Part shown: in pieces, positions 1 through 9,500 of the stretch
Position numbering within the stretch: position 1 is the stretch's first letter
How the letters are laid out: each line of letters begins with the position of its first letter
Source: Fodinibius sp036381435
Lineage (GTDB): Bacteria; Bacteroidota; Rhodothermia; Balneolales; Balneolaceae
Assembly: GCA_036381435.1 (NCBI GenBank)
Contig: DASVCW010000043.1
Coordinates: 148,020 to 212,019, forward strand
Length of the DNA: 64,000 bases
Direction of reading: 5' to 3'
Notes under the pieces: generated by a model
The model's input: the letters and a program-made list of their open reading frames with translations, nothing else
Databases searched by the model: none
Told to the model about the DNA's origin: nothing
Translations under genes and position numbers: made by a program

Positions 1-586
1 GTGGGATGGAATCATCATTCAAAAACTCAATAAGGTTACTGAGCTTGCTTTTGAGTACATCCTTACCCTTTGGCGGAGTATAAATTCGTTTCCCGGCGTT
101 AGGCCCGCTGCCGCCCTGTCGAATATAGGTTTGGGCAAAAGGGGGACGAATGCCATCAAGCGTTTCCTTAATTTCCCGGTAAAGCTTTACAAAATAATCG
201 ATATCAAACTGCCCGTTATTTTGTAGATATTCATAGCCCCGCCAGATAGCTTCGCGGTAACGTAACACTTCTTTAGTAGAGCCGGAGACGGTATCATCAA
301 ATTTGTGGTCGCTGAATGCCTGGTACAGATCATCATCGGTGGTAAACACGTTTTCGATGGCACTCGAATCTTTAGCCTCCTGCAATGTAATCGCGTTAAC
401 CAGTAATGCCGGATTAGGAATGGCCACACTGCGTCCCGCCAACAGCGCCAGAGCTTCTTTCGCTTTCCCTAACTGCTCATAGATTTCAACTGTCTTGTAC
501 AGTTCTTCATTAAGAGGCAGAAGCGGCAGGTCATTCCATGGTACATTGCGATCAGGGTTGACTGTATAAAGCGGTTTGACAGGCAT
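1..586 (-). CDS. Fic family protein (AMPylase-type), 3' end missing
   Basis: This gene starts at 586 on the minus strand and runs off the left edge, so only about 195 N-terminal residues are present. I translated it by hand. It begins MPVKPLYTVNPDRNVPWNDL and matches the Fic_N domain seen in front of Fic/DOC domains. Residues 74-79 read SSAIEN, which fits the inhibitory helix motif [S/T]xxxE[G/N] of class II Fic proteins, where the glutamate blocks productive ATP binding. The catalytic HPFxxGNGR loop would lie beyond the edge, so activity cannot be judged. Fic proteins transfer AMP or other nucleotides to target hydroxyls and are often autoregulated or part of toxin-like modules. No antitoxin-like ORF is seen upstream. 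The upstream region carries five ACATTAA heptamers. Confidence 0.85.
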   Translation of the reverse strand, partial: MPVKPLYTVNPDRNVPWNDLPLLPLNEELYKTVEIYEQLGKAKEALALLAGRSVAIPNPALLVNAITLQEAKDSSAIENVFTTDDDLYQAFSDHKFDDTVSGSTKEVLRYREAIWRGYEYLQNNGQFDIDYFVKLYREIKETLDGIRPPFAQTYIRQGGSGPNAGKRIYTPPKGKDVLKSKLSNLIEFLNDDSIP

Positions 587-902
587 TAAATAATTCCACT
601 TTTAATGTTTGACTACGGTTTTGACCCCAACATAACGTTTTTTTATCAAAGGTACATTAAAAATATTAAAAATTAATGTATGATCGTATTTTTGACATTA
701 AAGGATAGGCGGTTATAGTAAGCGTACATTAATTTTGGAATAAAAGAATGCATTACCTGTTACTTCATTACCCTTGCCAGTAAGCGATGATAAATCATTA
801 CACCTACATTATCGAAGCTTATTTAAACAAGCTTTAAAATTTTAACGCTCTGATTTATCAGGGACTAAAGATGGGGAATAAAATGTGATGGATGAATCGC
901 CA
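587..902. promoter_or_regulatory. Intergenic region with five ACATTAA/TTAATGT heptamers
   Basis: No gene is seen here. The AT-rich stretch upstream of the Fic gene holds the heptamer ACATTAA at 654-660, 695-701 and 726-732, and its reverse complement TTAATGT at 602-608 and 673-679. Flanks are partly conserved, roughly TACATTAAWWWT. This could be an operator array for the Fic gene. It is inferred only from recurrence. Confidence 0.35.
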
Positions 903-1235
903 CTAAATGATCTGCATTTTTTCAGCGAAGTATGAAGTGAAATCGCGAAGATCTTCGGCCATGCCTTCTTCTTCAGTAGCGTTCTGAAAGGTATCGGCCA
1001 TTGTTAACAGGGTTTGATGGAAGAAAATCTTCATTTCATCCCGTGTCATTTCTTTGGTCCACAAATCCAGTCGCAGGGTATCTTGTTTTTCGGGGTCCCA
1101 CATAGATAGCAGCATCGCCCTGCAGTTGGCGATTCCTTGTCCGTCTTTATCTGTCGCGTTCCAGTCGATAGATGTCGGAACATCTTTTTCATCTAATTCG
1201 ACTGTAATATTGATATCTTTTTTCTTTTTGCTCAT
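903..1235 (-). CDS. gldC: Gliding motility protein GldC
   Basis: A 110-residue cytoplasmic protein without signal peptide or membrane segment. Length and sequence match GldC as I remember it, including the central segment with LLSMWDPEKQ, LDLWTKEMTRDEMK and FFHQTL, and the ending DLRDFTSYFAEKM. In Flavobacterium GldC works with the GldB lipoprotein in gliding and the type IX secretion machinery. The gene is widespread in Bacteroidota and relatives that do not visibly glide, so gliding cannot be concluded here. It stands alone: no gldB, gldN or spr gene is in the window. It reads away from ahcY, which is upstream on the same strand with about 300 bp and a terminator between them. Confidence 0.85.
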   Translation of the reverse strand: MSKKKKDINITVELDEKDVPTSIDWNATDKDGQGIANCRAMLLSMWDPEKQDTLRLDLWTKEMTRDEMKIFFHQTLLTMADTFQNATEEEGMAEDLRDFTSYFAEKMQII

Positions 1236-1373
1236 AAATTTTTCTTAAAAACTTTTGTCTAATGTGTAAATCACATGGTTTAAAAGGGAGTTAAAATCCT
1301 GCTTTATGTAGATCGAGATTATCTCGATAAGCAACCTTTTTTCTCGACATGAATATCGGGCTACAACTGTTAT

Positions 1374-1412
1374 AAAAAAGCCCCAACCGGTTAGCGATTG
1401 AGGCTTTTAAAT
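1374..1412 (-). terminator. Rho-independent terminator after ahcY
   Basis: The arms AAGCCCCAA and TTGAGGCTT form a 9-bp stem with one mismatch. On the minus strand the stem is followed by a run of six T. It lies downstream of ahcY and upstream of gldC. Confidence 0.7.
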
Positions 1413-1445
1413 TTAAGGTTTTTTGCCATTAATTATATTGTTCAA

Positions 1446-1537
1446 TTAACCGCTAAGGCGCAGGGTTACGCAAGGGACGCAGAGAAATTGGATATTTTAT
1501 CCTGCGTATTCTTCGCGCTCTCTGCGGTTCACTTTAC
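1446..1537. repeat. Dispersed inverted repeat (CGCTAAGG / CTCTGCGG type)
   Basis: The two halves, around AACCGCTAAGGCGCAGG and CTCTGCGGTTCAC, are imperfect inverted copies. Related sequence with CGCTAAGG and CACAAAG words recurs near 18664-18758, 61524-61572 and 62804-62850, always between genes. It abuts the ahcY stop codon. Confidence 0.55.
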
Positions 1538-1538
1538 A

Positions 1539-2849
1539 TTAATACCGATAATGCGCCGGCTTGTAAGGACCGCCTTTGGGTACATCAATATACTCAGCTT
1601 GTTCATCGCTCAGTTCTTCAAGTTCCACACCTATTTTGGAGAGGTGAAGGCGGGCTACTTTTTCATCCAGATCTTTGGGCAGCACGCTTACGTCGAGATC
1701 GAAATCTTCAGGACGATTCCAAAGAGCGATTTGTGCCAATGTTTGATTAGTGAAACTGTTAGACATTACGAATGACGGGTGCCCGGTGGCGTTACCGAGA
1801 TTCATCAAACGTCCTTCCGAAAGCAGGATGATTTCTTTACCATCTTCTAGTGTAAACACATCAACCTGCGGCTTGATAGTATCGCGACTGGAATTTTCTT
1901 TCAGCCAGGCGACATCAATCTCATTATCGAAGTGACCGATATTACCGACAATCGTTTTGTCTTTCATCATCTTAAAATGACGGCCTTTAATGATATCTTT
2001 ATTTCCCGTAGCCGTAACCACCATATCGGCTTCTTTAATCGCATCATCCATTTTCTTCACTTCATAGCCCTCCATGGCAGCTTGCAATGCACAAATAGGA
2101 TCGATTTCCGTAACAATCACTCGTGCACCGGCACCGCGGAGTGAAGCGGCTGAACCTTTACCCACATCACCATAACCTGCTACAACGGCTACTTTCCCGG
2201 CCATCATAACATCGGTAGCACGACGAATGGCATCTGAGCAAGATTCGCGGCAGCCATATTTATTATCGAACTTCGATTTGGTTACAGAATCATTCACATT
2301 GATAGCGGGTGCGCCTAATGTGCCTTCTTTGGCCATTTTATAGAGACGATTAACGCCGGTGGTAGTTTCCTCAGAAATACCGTTGATCCCCTTCAGCAGT
2401 TCGGGATACTTTTCATGAACCAGCTGGGTGAGGTCTCCGCCGTCATCCAAAATCATGTTAAGCGGCTTATCATCTTCGAAAATGAGGGTTTGTTCAATAC
2501 ACCAGATGTACTCTTCCTCGGTTTCCCCCTTCCAGGCATAAACGGGAACACCTGCCTCGGCAATGGCAGCGGCAGCATGATCTTGAGTTGAAAAAATATT
2601 GCACGATGACCATTGTACTTCGGCTCCGAGCTCAACCAGTGTTTCAATGAGCACGGCCGTTTGAATGGTCATGTGTAGGCAGCCCGCAATTCGCGCTCCT
2701 TTCAGAGGCTGCTGATCAGCATATTCTTCACGAAGCGCCATCAGTCCGGGCATTTCAGCTTCAGCCAGATGAATTTCTTTTCGGCCGTAATCAGCCAGTC
2801 CAATATCTTTTACTTTATACGGTAACTTTTCTTTTACCTTCTGTGCCAT
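1539..2849 (-). CDS. ahcY: Adenosylhomocysteinase (S-adenosyl-L-homocysteine hydrolase)
   Basis: A 436-residue cytosolic enzyme that reversibly splits S-adenosylhomocysteine into adenosine and homocysteine, removing the inhibitory by-product of SAM-dependent methylation. Full family length. Visible signatures are the N-terminal substrate region GCLHMTIQTAVLIETL, NIFSTQDHAAAA, the DGGDLT segment, the NKYGCRES region with a conserved cysteine, the NAD-binding loop GYGDVGKGSA, and the C-terminal tail KPAHYRY that reaches into the neighbouring subunit's NAD site. The start follows the usual MAQK-type N-terminus; no clear Shine-Dalgarno is seen. It is transcribed alone, with a terminator downstream. 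Confidence 0.97.
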   Translation of the reverse strand: MAQKVKEKLPYKVKDIGLADYGRKEIHLAEAEMPGLMALREEYADQQPLKGARIAGCLHMTIQTAVLIETLVELGAEVQWSSCNIFSTQDHAAAAIAEAGVPVYAWKGETEEEYIWCIEQTLIFEDDKPLNMILDDGGDLTQLVHEKYPELLKGINGISEETTTGVNRLYKMAKEGTLGAPAINVNDSVTKSKFDNKYGCRESCSDAIRRATDVMMAGKVAVVAGYGDVGKGSAASLRGAGARVIVTEIDPICALQAAMEGYEVKKMDDAIKEADMVVTATGNKDIIKGRHFKMMKDKTIVGNIGHFDNEIDVAWLKENSSRDTIKPQVDVFTLEDGKEIILLSEGRLMNLGNATGHPSFVMSNSFTNQTLAQIALWNRPEDFDLDVSVLPKDLDEKVARLHLSKIGVELEELSDEQAEYIDVPKGGPYKPAHYRY

Positions 2850-2917
2850 AAAATCAGTTTTTAACTATGTTAAATTTCAATTCTAAAATACGGTTTTAAA
2901 TAACTTCGTTCCACTTC

Positions 2918-2968
2918 AAACGTGAGACCTGAGATATCAGAGGTGTTTCACGTCTCACTCCTCACGTC
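2918..2968. repeat. GTGAGAC-type inverted repeat reaching into a gene end
   Basis: CGTGAGAC...TCACGTCTCACTCCTCACG forms imperfect inverted arms. A second copy lies at 57832-57884. The right half overlaps the 3' end of the TlpA-like gene and encodes its last five residues, VRSET, and its stop. Confidence 0.55.
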
Positions 2969-3514
2969 TGCATGCTCTTCAATGATCTGTTTGATCATTT
3001 TATAGTCTGCCTGGGGCCCTGCAGTGCCCATCGACTTCTTGATGAAGTTTCCTTCAGCATCAACAAAAACTTTATATGGAATTCCCTGCACGCCTAACTT
3101 TTTGTGAAGATCGTCGGAATCCATAAGCCAGATAAAATCATAATCATGCTCGCTGGCAAAAGACCGCGCATCTTCTACCGTATCAGTAAAGCCGGGAGTA
3201 ACGGCCAGCACTACAAATTTATCGGGATAGGCTTCCTGCAATTTTTGAAGAGTCGGGAAACTTGCCAGGCAGGGCTTACACCAGGTTTCCCAAAAATCAA
3301 TCATCACTACCTTGCCTTTAAAATCAGAAATAGGAACCGGATTTCCTTCGAGATCGGTAAATACTGCTTGTTCAACAAATTCTGCGGGGGTGTTCGGCAC
3401 CGGTTTTTCTTTGGCCTGTGCTTCTTCGGGAGGAGTTTCAGAAGAGTTACATCCTGCAAATAAAATGCAAGCAAATAATAATACCGTAAATCTTTTTAAT
3501 AGGTTCGCTGTCAT
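2948..3514 (-). CDS. TlpA-family thioredoxin-like lipoprotein
   Basis: A 188-residue lipoprotein with an N-terminal signal and lipobox LFAGC (Cys22), a short polar linker, then an AhpC/TSA-Redoxin fold. The redox site is WCKPC (Cys78, Cys81) and the cis-proline loop is GIPYKVF. TlpA/ResA-like proteins of this kind reduce or isomerise disulfides in exported proteins, for example cytochrome c maturation factors or outer-membrane proteins. The partner here is unknown. Its last residues are encoded by a dispersed repeat, so the C-terminal tail may be recently altered. It is followed at about 100 bp by ahcY on the same strand. The specific substrate is not predictable. Confidence 0.88.
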   Translation of the reverse strand: MTANLLKRFTVLLFACILFAGCNSSETPPEEAQAKEKPVPNTPAEFVEQAVFTDLEGNPVPISDFKGKVVMIDFWETWCKPCLASFPTLQKLQEAYPDKFVVLAVTPGFTDTVEDARSFASEHDYDFIWLMDSDDLHKKLGVQGIPYKVFVDAEGNFIKKSMGTAGPQADYKMIKQIIEEHADVRSET

Positions 3515-3700
3515 CCTTTTCTGAGATTAATTTTGAAAGTTAATATACAAACATTCTTACCCTGTTCTTATTGCCGCAAGATAATGATTTTATGAGGAAG
3601 TATCTGCCCTTTCGAGTTTAAATTTCATTCATATTCTCTTGATTGATGTCGCTTTTTTTATATTTTAGGCGGCAATAACTGACTTTAGCAATTTCAAAGC

Positions 3701-4900
3701 ATGACATACGATTTTACCATAGTCGGAGCAGGTATTGTGGGTTTATCCACGGCTTACAAACTTTCGGCTGCTTTTCCCGATTTAAATATTCTCGTTCTTG
3801 AAAAGGAAAACAAAATTGCGGCCCACCAAACGGGGAACAATTCGGGGGTGATACATTCAGGAATTTACTACGAACCCAATAGCTACCGCGCTAAGAATTG
3901 TGTCGATGGCCGTCATCAACTTGTTGATTTTTGCCATAAGCATGATGTTGATTATGAGATTTGCGGTAAAGTGATTGTCGCTGGTGAAGCAAATGACATT
4001 CCCAGGCTTAATGAAATTCTTGAGACCGGAAAAATCAATAAAATTGAAGGCATCAAAAAAATTGATGCGAAGGAACTTGCTGAAATTGAGCCTTATACCG
4101 CCGGGGTCGAAGCCATTTATGTGCCTTGTTCGGGCATCGTTGATTTTGTTGGTGTTTGTGAAAAGTTAAAAAGACTGGTTGAAGAAAAAGGAAACAATGT
4201 AAGCTGCGGGCAAGAAGTCAAAAACATCACCCGAAACAGTGGCGAATTAACGGTTGATACGAAAAGAGATCGTTTCAAAACTAAATTTTTGATCAACTGC
4301 GCGGGGCTTTACAGCGATCGGGTAGCGCAATCGGCAGGTGTTCGTCCGGATATTCAAATTGTGCCATTTCGAGGGGAATATTTTGAACTCAAGCCCGAAG
4401 CCCGCCGTTTTGTAAAAGGGTTGATCTATCCCATGCCCAATCCTGAATTTCCGTTTCTCGGAGTTCACTTTACCAAGATGGTTAGCGGCGCTATTGAATG
4501 CGGGCCCAACGCCGTTTTTGCTTTTAAGCGTGAAGGCTACGATAAAATCTCTTTCAATCTGAATGAAACTATTGAAACCCTCAATTTTCCGGGATTTTGG
4601 AATCTGGCAAAAGAACACTGGAAAATGGGTCTTGATGAGTATTACCGGTCATTTTCAAAGAAAGCGTTTGTAAAGCAGCTCCAGAAGTTGATTCCTTCCA
4701 TCAGGCCGGCTCATCTCAAAAGAGCGCCATCGGGCGTGCGGGCAATGGCACTTCAACCGAATGGCGAAATTTTGGATGATTTTCATTTCGAAGTTACCCG
4801 GAATGAAATACACGTGCTCAACGCCCCGAGTCCCGCCGCCACCGCAGGACTTGCCATTGGCGATGAAATTGTAAAACGAGCTGAGAAAGCTTTCCTATAG
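3701..4900 (+). CDS. lhgO: L-2-hydroxyglutarate oxidase/dehydrogenase LhgO
   Basis: A 399-residue FAD-dependent DAO-family enzyme that oxidises L-2-hydroxyglutarate to 2-oxoglutarate at the inner face of the membrane. The dinucleotide-binding motif GAGIVG lies at residues 9-14, followed by the ADP-ribose acidic end of the second strand (LVLEKE). The segment TGNNSGVIHSGIYYEP is characteristic of the LhgO/YgaF family, as is the C-terminal SPAATAGLAIGDEIV. Length matches E. coli LhgO. No csiD or gabD neighbour is present, so this is not the lysine/glutarate operon. The YdiJ-like dehydrogenase, probably acting on the D-isomer, lies about 6 kb away. A repeat and a bidirectional terminator follow. 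Confidence 0.9.
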   Translation: MTYDFTIVGAGIVGLSTAYKLSAAFPDLNILVLEKENKIAAHQTGNNSGVIHSGIYYEPNSYRAKNCVDGRHQLVDFCHKHDVDYEICGKVIVAGEANDIPRLNEILETGKINKIEGIKKIDAKELAEIEPYTAGVEAIYVPCSGIVDFVGVCEKLKRLVEEKGNNVSCGQEVKNITRNSGELTVDTKRDRFKTKFLINCAGLYSDRVAQSAGVRPDIQIVPFRGEYFELKPEARRFVKGLIYPMPNPEFPFLGVHFTKMVSGAIECGPNAVFAFKREGYDKISFNLNETIETLNFPGFWNLAKEHWKMGLDEYYRSFSKKAFVKQLQKLIPSIRPAHLKRAPSGVRAMALQPNGEILDDFHFEVTRNEIHVLNAPSPAATAGLAIGDEIVKRAEKAFL

Positions 4901-4992
4901 GAACGCGGATTAAGCGGATGAAAGTGATTTGCACAGATAATTTTTTTTATTCTCATCTGTGATAATCTGCCAAATCCGTTCTATCCGCGTTC
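4901..4992. repeat. GCGGAT-family inverted repeat
   Basis: The arms GAACGCGGATTAAGCGGAT and ATCCGTTCTATCCGCGTTC are inverted with mismatches. The element starts directly after the lhgO stop codon. Related copies are at 10493-10592, 15425-15456, 18769-18808, 21597-21671 and 55730-55760. Confidence 0.7.
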
Positions 4993-5011
4993 TAATAGAG
5001 CCAAATCCAAT

Positions 5012-5047
5012 AAAAAAAGCAGCCCCGGTTATGAGGCTGCTTTTTAA
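5012..5047. terminator. Bidirectional terminator between lhgO and susD
   Basis: AAAAAGCAGCC and GGCTGCTTTTT form a perfect stem around a 10-nt loop, with A and T runs on either side. It can stop transcripts from both convergent genes. Confidence 0.88.
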
Positions 5048-5071
5048 TGCCGAAGTATAAGGCGATTAATT

Positions 5072-6499
5072 TCAGTTTACATCCCAGAAAATGGGAGTGC
5101 TTACTTCATCTCCGCCTATATTGTTTGCGGCTTGTTCCCATTGTGCCGTATTCAGGTTTTGTTCGGTTACGGGATAGGTAAAACGAAGTGGAATATCTTC
5201 ATAGGTTAATCCCGGTGGAACGTTTAGCACAGGATAGTCCAACCGGCGCCATTCAGTCCAGGCTTGCAATCCGCGCAGGTAGAGAGCGATCCATTTCTGG
5301 GTGCCGATTTTTTGCCGGAAATCGCCTTCTGCCGTAGCATATGCAACGCTCGGCTGAGCTAAATACGTAGCTATAGCCTGTGGTTCTACGCCCCAGTCTT
5401 CCATGGAAGCAGTGATAGCGGCATTGTAATGTTCTTCGGCTGTTCCTCCCACATTATAGCCGCGTTCTACTGCTTCAGCCAGAATAAATTCTACTTCAGC
5501 GTAGTCGATAACTATCGCCGGGAAAGCAGGGTCTACTACTCTCTCACCGGCATGTGAAAATTCGGAGTATGTGTTGCTTGCTCCATAATCACCGCCGACA
5601 TATGCAGCTCCATCTGGACCTAAGGTGAAGTATTCAGCTCTTCGCGGATCTTCTAATGCGTTCATTGCGTCAATAATGGTTTCGGCTGCTACAAAATCCT
5701 GGCGTCCGCTTTGTACCAAATCAACCCAAATAGGATTGGTATTTGGCGGAGAATCCAAATATAGCATTCGTGTATTATCGGCATTGGAAGTAAAGGTGTT
5801 GGCTGCGGCAGATTCAATGGCTGCACGTGCGGCAGCATCATCGACATCAGCTATGGTAATTCCCATACGCAATTTAACAGCGTTAGCAAATCTGATCCAG
5901 GAAGCGACATCACCTCCATAGAACAGGTCAGCTTCGCCAAATCCGGCTGCAGCCGCATCAAAATTGGATATTGCACTATCCAGTCTGACAAACAGATCGG
6001 CATAAATTGTCCGGTCATCATCGTAAGCGGGTTGCGGATTTTCAAAATCCAGTGCTTCAGTATAGGGGATGTCACCGAAAATGTTAACCAAATGCATAAA
6101 GGTTAATACTTTCAGCACTTCAATACTGGCCAACTGATTTCGTTTAACACCAGGGTCTAAATCTTCATTAGCTTCAATAAGCTGTGAAGCTTCCTCCAGA
6201 TTTTTAAGTACTTCACGATACAGAATACTCCAATCGTTATCCGGAATAGCCCGGTTGGTCATATCATACCTGGCTTCATCAGTGTAAGTGGTTTCGGTCC
6301 AGTACTGTGCATACATTTTGAATACATTTATATTCACATCGGTACTGGCAAGAAAGTCCACCAACTCTTTCTCTGCATTGGTAAATAAAGTGTTTCCCTC
6401 TACTTGAGTGGGACTTTTGGGATCTACATTCATCTCTGTAAGATCCTCACATGTAACTATTAATGCAGATACAAATAATGGCAATATTAACTTTTTCAT
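5072..6499 (-). CDS. SusD/RagB-family nutrient-binding lipoprotein
   Basis: A 475-residue surface lipoprotein of the SusD-like_2 type, the substrate-capturing lid of a SusC/SusD importer. I place the start at 6499 (MKKLILPLFVSALIVTC), 10 bp after the susC stop, because an upstream extension in the same frame only overlaps susC. The signal peptide ends VTC with Cys17; a threonine at -1 is unusual for a lipobox but the cysteine and the following acidic residues fit. Visible family features include NVDPKSPTQ near the N-terminus, WTETTYTD, NIFGDIPYTEAL, YGGDVASWIRFANAVKLRMG and the C-terminal RRLDYP. The substrate cannot be read from the sequence; no glycoside hydrolase is adjacent. Confidence 0.93.
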   Translation of the reverse strand: MKKLILPLFVSALIVTCEDLTEMNVDPKSPTQVEGNTLFTNAEKELVDFLASTDVNINVFKMYAQYWTETTYTDEARYDMTNRAIPDNDWSILYREVLKNLEEASQLIEANEDLDPGVKRNQLASIEVLKVLTFMHLVNIFGDIPYTEALDFENPQPAYDDDRTIYADLFVRLDSAISNFDAAAAGFGEADLFYGGDVASWIRFANAVKLRMGITIADVDDAAARAAIESAAANTFTSNADNTRMLYLDSPPNTNPIWVDLVQSGRQDFVAAETIIDAMNALEDPRRAEYFTLGPDGAAYVGGDYGASNTYSEFSHAGERVVDPAFPAIVIDYAEVEFILAEAVERGYNVGGTAEEHYNAAITASMEDWGVEPQAIATYLAQPSVAYATAEGDFRQKIGTQKWIALYLRGLQAWTEWRRLDYPVLNVPPGLTYEDIPLRFTYPVTEQNLNTAQWEQAANNIGGDEVSTPIFWDVN

Positions 6500-6509
6500 G
6501 GCCGTAGTG

Positions 6510-9500
6510 TTAGAATTGTAATTCGATGTTGAATACAAAGTGCCGGACGGATGGATATGCTCCTCCCTGGTACCCTTGTAAATTACCGGAGCTGAGCGAC
6601 TGTTCGGGATCAGAGTCCGGCAAGTTTTTATGAATGATCCATAGATTGCGGCCAATCAGTGAGAGATCAATATTTCTTACCACGCCAATTTGATTGATCA
6701 AGTTTTGTGGCAATGAATAAGAAATGCCGACTTCCCGCAGTTTTACATAGCTTCCGTCGTATACGAAGGCAGCATTGGGGTTATTAACATATCCAAAAGC
6801 ACCTAGTACGCTGCTTCCGTCAGCTCGTACAGTGTTCGGTGTACCGTCGGCTTGTACGCCTTCAAGTACGATGCCTCCACCTTCCGATACAGGGTCGCGC
6901 ACGTTTTTACCGTTTTCGTTAATGGCAGCTGTGTTGGCATATAAACCTGTTCCCTGACCATAGTATTGGTCAAGTGAGAAAATGTCTCCGCCATAACGGA
7001 CATCGATCAGGAAGTTGAGAGCGATATTTCTATACTGAATCAGATTGTACAATCCTCCAAACCAGTCGGGATTCATATTTCCAATGATCTCGTTTTGAGT
7101 AGTCGTTCTCAGATAGAATCCATCAGGTCCCACAACCCGCTGTCCGTTCAGGTACACAAAATCTGAACCGCGAATCGTTCCGTACGGCTCACCCAGTGCA
7201 GCATTGATGGAAACGCCTCCCTGAAAACTTGCAAGTTGAAGATTTTGAATACCGGGTGCCAGCTCTTTAACTTCATTAATATTTCTGGCCCAGTTTGCGG
7301 TTAATGTCCAAATAAGCGGACCACTTACCACCGGTCTGGCATTCAATGTCACTTCCACTCCTCGGTTTTCTACGTTACCGGCATTGATGAATTTTGATAC
7401 AAAACCGGTAGCCCGTGAAATTTCGATAGGAATGATTTGGTCAATCGTATTTTGTTTATAATAGGTTACATCAAAACCAATACGATCTTGTACAAAGGTC
7501 ATTTCAAGTCCGGCTTCCCAGCTTTCCGTGAGTTCCGGTTTGAGTTCGGGATTGTTTTTATTTACCGGTATCGAAAAGAGCGGGATAGAACCGAAAGGTG
7601 CAGGTTTATCATATGAATCGAAGATGCTGTACACCGGAGCGGTATTACCTACCTGTGCGATACTGAAACGCAGTTTTCCATAGTTGAGCCAATCGAACCG
7701 GTCGTTTAGCAGTTCGGTAAATACAAATCCCAGGGAAGCAGAAGGATAATAATACACATTTTCTCCCTCCGGTAAGCTTGAAGATTGATCCCTGCGGCCG
7801 GTTAAATCCAGAATCAGCATGTTCCGGTAATCCACGCTTAAGCTCGCAAAATACCCATCCACACCCAGTTTCTGATCCACTTCCACGGGGGCCAATAATG
7901 GATTCAGGGTATTGGAAAGCGAGTAAAAACGCGGAACCAGCAACCCGCCATTGGTTGAAGCATCAATTGACTGAATTCGATTTCTGCGAATGTTGGTACC
8001 CAATACGCCGCTTACTTCGAAGGCATCGGTCAACTGTTTACTGTAGTTTAACAGCAGGTCGTAGTTATATTCCGAAAAGGATTGGTTGAAACGAGAGTAT
8101 GCGGGGACATCTATACTGGTCTGGGCAATACGTTCTTCCTGAATTTCATCATAGGTATCAACCGAAACGCGGCCCATAATATTTAACCAGTCCAGCAAGT
8201 CGTATTGCAGACTTACAAAACCAAAGTTGCGGGTACGGGCGTCATTTTGATAATTTTCATAACGATCCCAATAGGGGTTATCCCAATAAATCGGTCCTGC
8301 TAGATCTGAATTCAAATTCCAGGTTGCATTCGTTTGGTCACGGAAGTAAGCTTCCTTCATCTCTTCAATGTCCACATTCATCTGCCACCACTGGCGGAAC
8401 GAAGTCATCATATTTTTTGCATCATAACCGGTTCCATAACGGCCTAAGCCTTCAGTTTGGACAAAATTAATTGATGCCATTGCCTGAAGTCTGTCAGTGA
8501 TGTCATAGGTAGTAGAAACATTCAATTTATGTTCATCGAGTGAACTATTGGGCAGAATCCCGCTTTGGTTGGACTGGTTATATCCTAAAGTGAAGAATCC
8601 CCTGTCCATCTCACCCTGAATCATCAAGCTATTGGTAAACGTGGTAGAACTTTCAAAGAATTCGGCCGGACCATTTTCAGCAGCCATCCATGGGCGCGGT
8701 TGTCCGAAGTTTGGATGATTGGGAATAAAGGCATCCCACTGGTACACCATTCGATTAGGATCGAACGGAGCTCCATAAGATGCATCCTCAGTAAGAGGAG
8801 CAACCAGATCATTCGATCCGTCGCCATTCACATCGAGATACCAGAAAAAACCATCCGGTGAGCCATAACCCAACGGGCCATAACCGGCTCCATAAAGGCG
8901 CTGGTAATTCGGCAAGGTTGATCTATCAACCATTCCCACACCGACACTGGAGTTAAGGGTAACTCCGATACCGCGTTGTCCACTACCCGATTTGGTAGTA
9001 ATAACAACCGCACCGTTTGCGGCCCTGGAACCATATAAAGCTGCGGCTGCCGGACCTTTGAGTACATTAATTGAAGCAATGTTATCAGGATTAATATCAG
9101 TAGCTGTATTTCCGTAATCGTATCCTCCTCTACCTGTTTCCTGGTTTCGTGTATTAGTTTCATGATTGGCATAAGGAACTCCATCCACCACAAACAACAC
9201 CTGATTATTTCCGGTGATGGATTTATAACCACGCATTACGATATTCGTCGAACCACCCATACCGTTTTGATGGCTAATGTTTACACCTGCTACCCTTCCT
9301 GACAGCGGCAGCAGAAAATTTTGGCTTCTGGTCTGACTTATCTCCTCACCTGAGACCTTTTGGGCGGAGTATGCCAGTTCGTTTTTGGTTTTTTGAACGC
9401 CATAAGCCGTTACATAAATTTCCTCCATTCCTAAGTAATCAGGCTGGAGAGCAACATCAACTATCATTTCGCCGGAACCAACCTCTATAGATTGTTCGGC

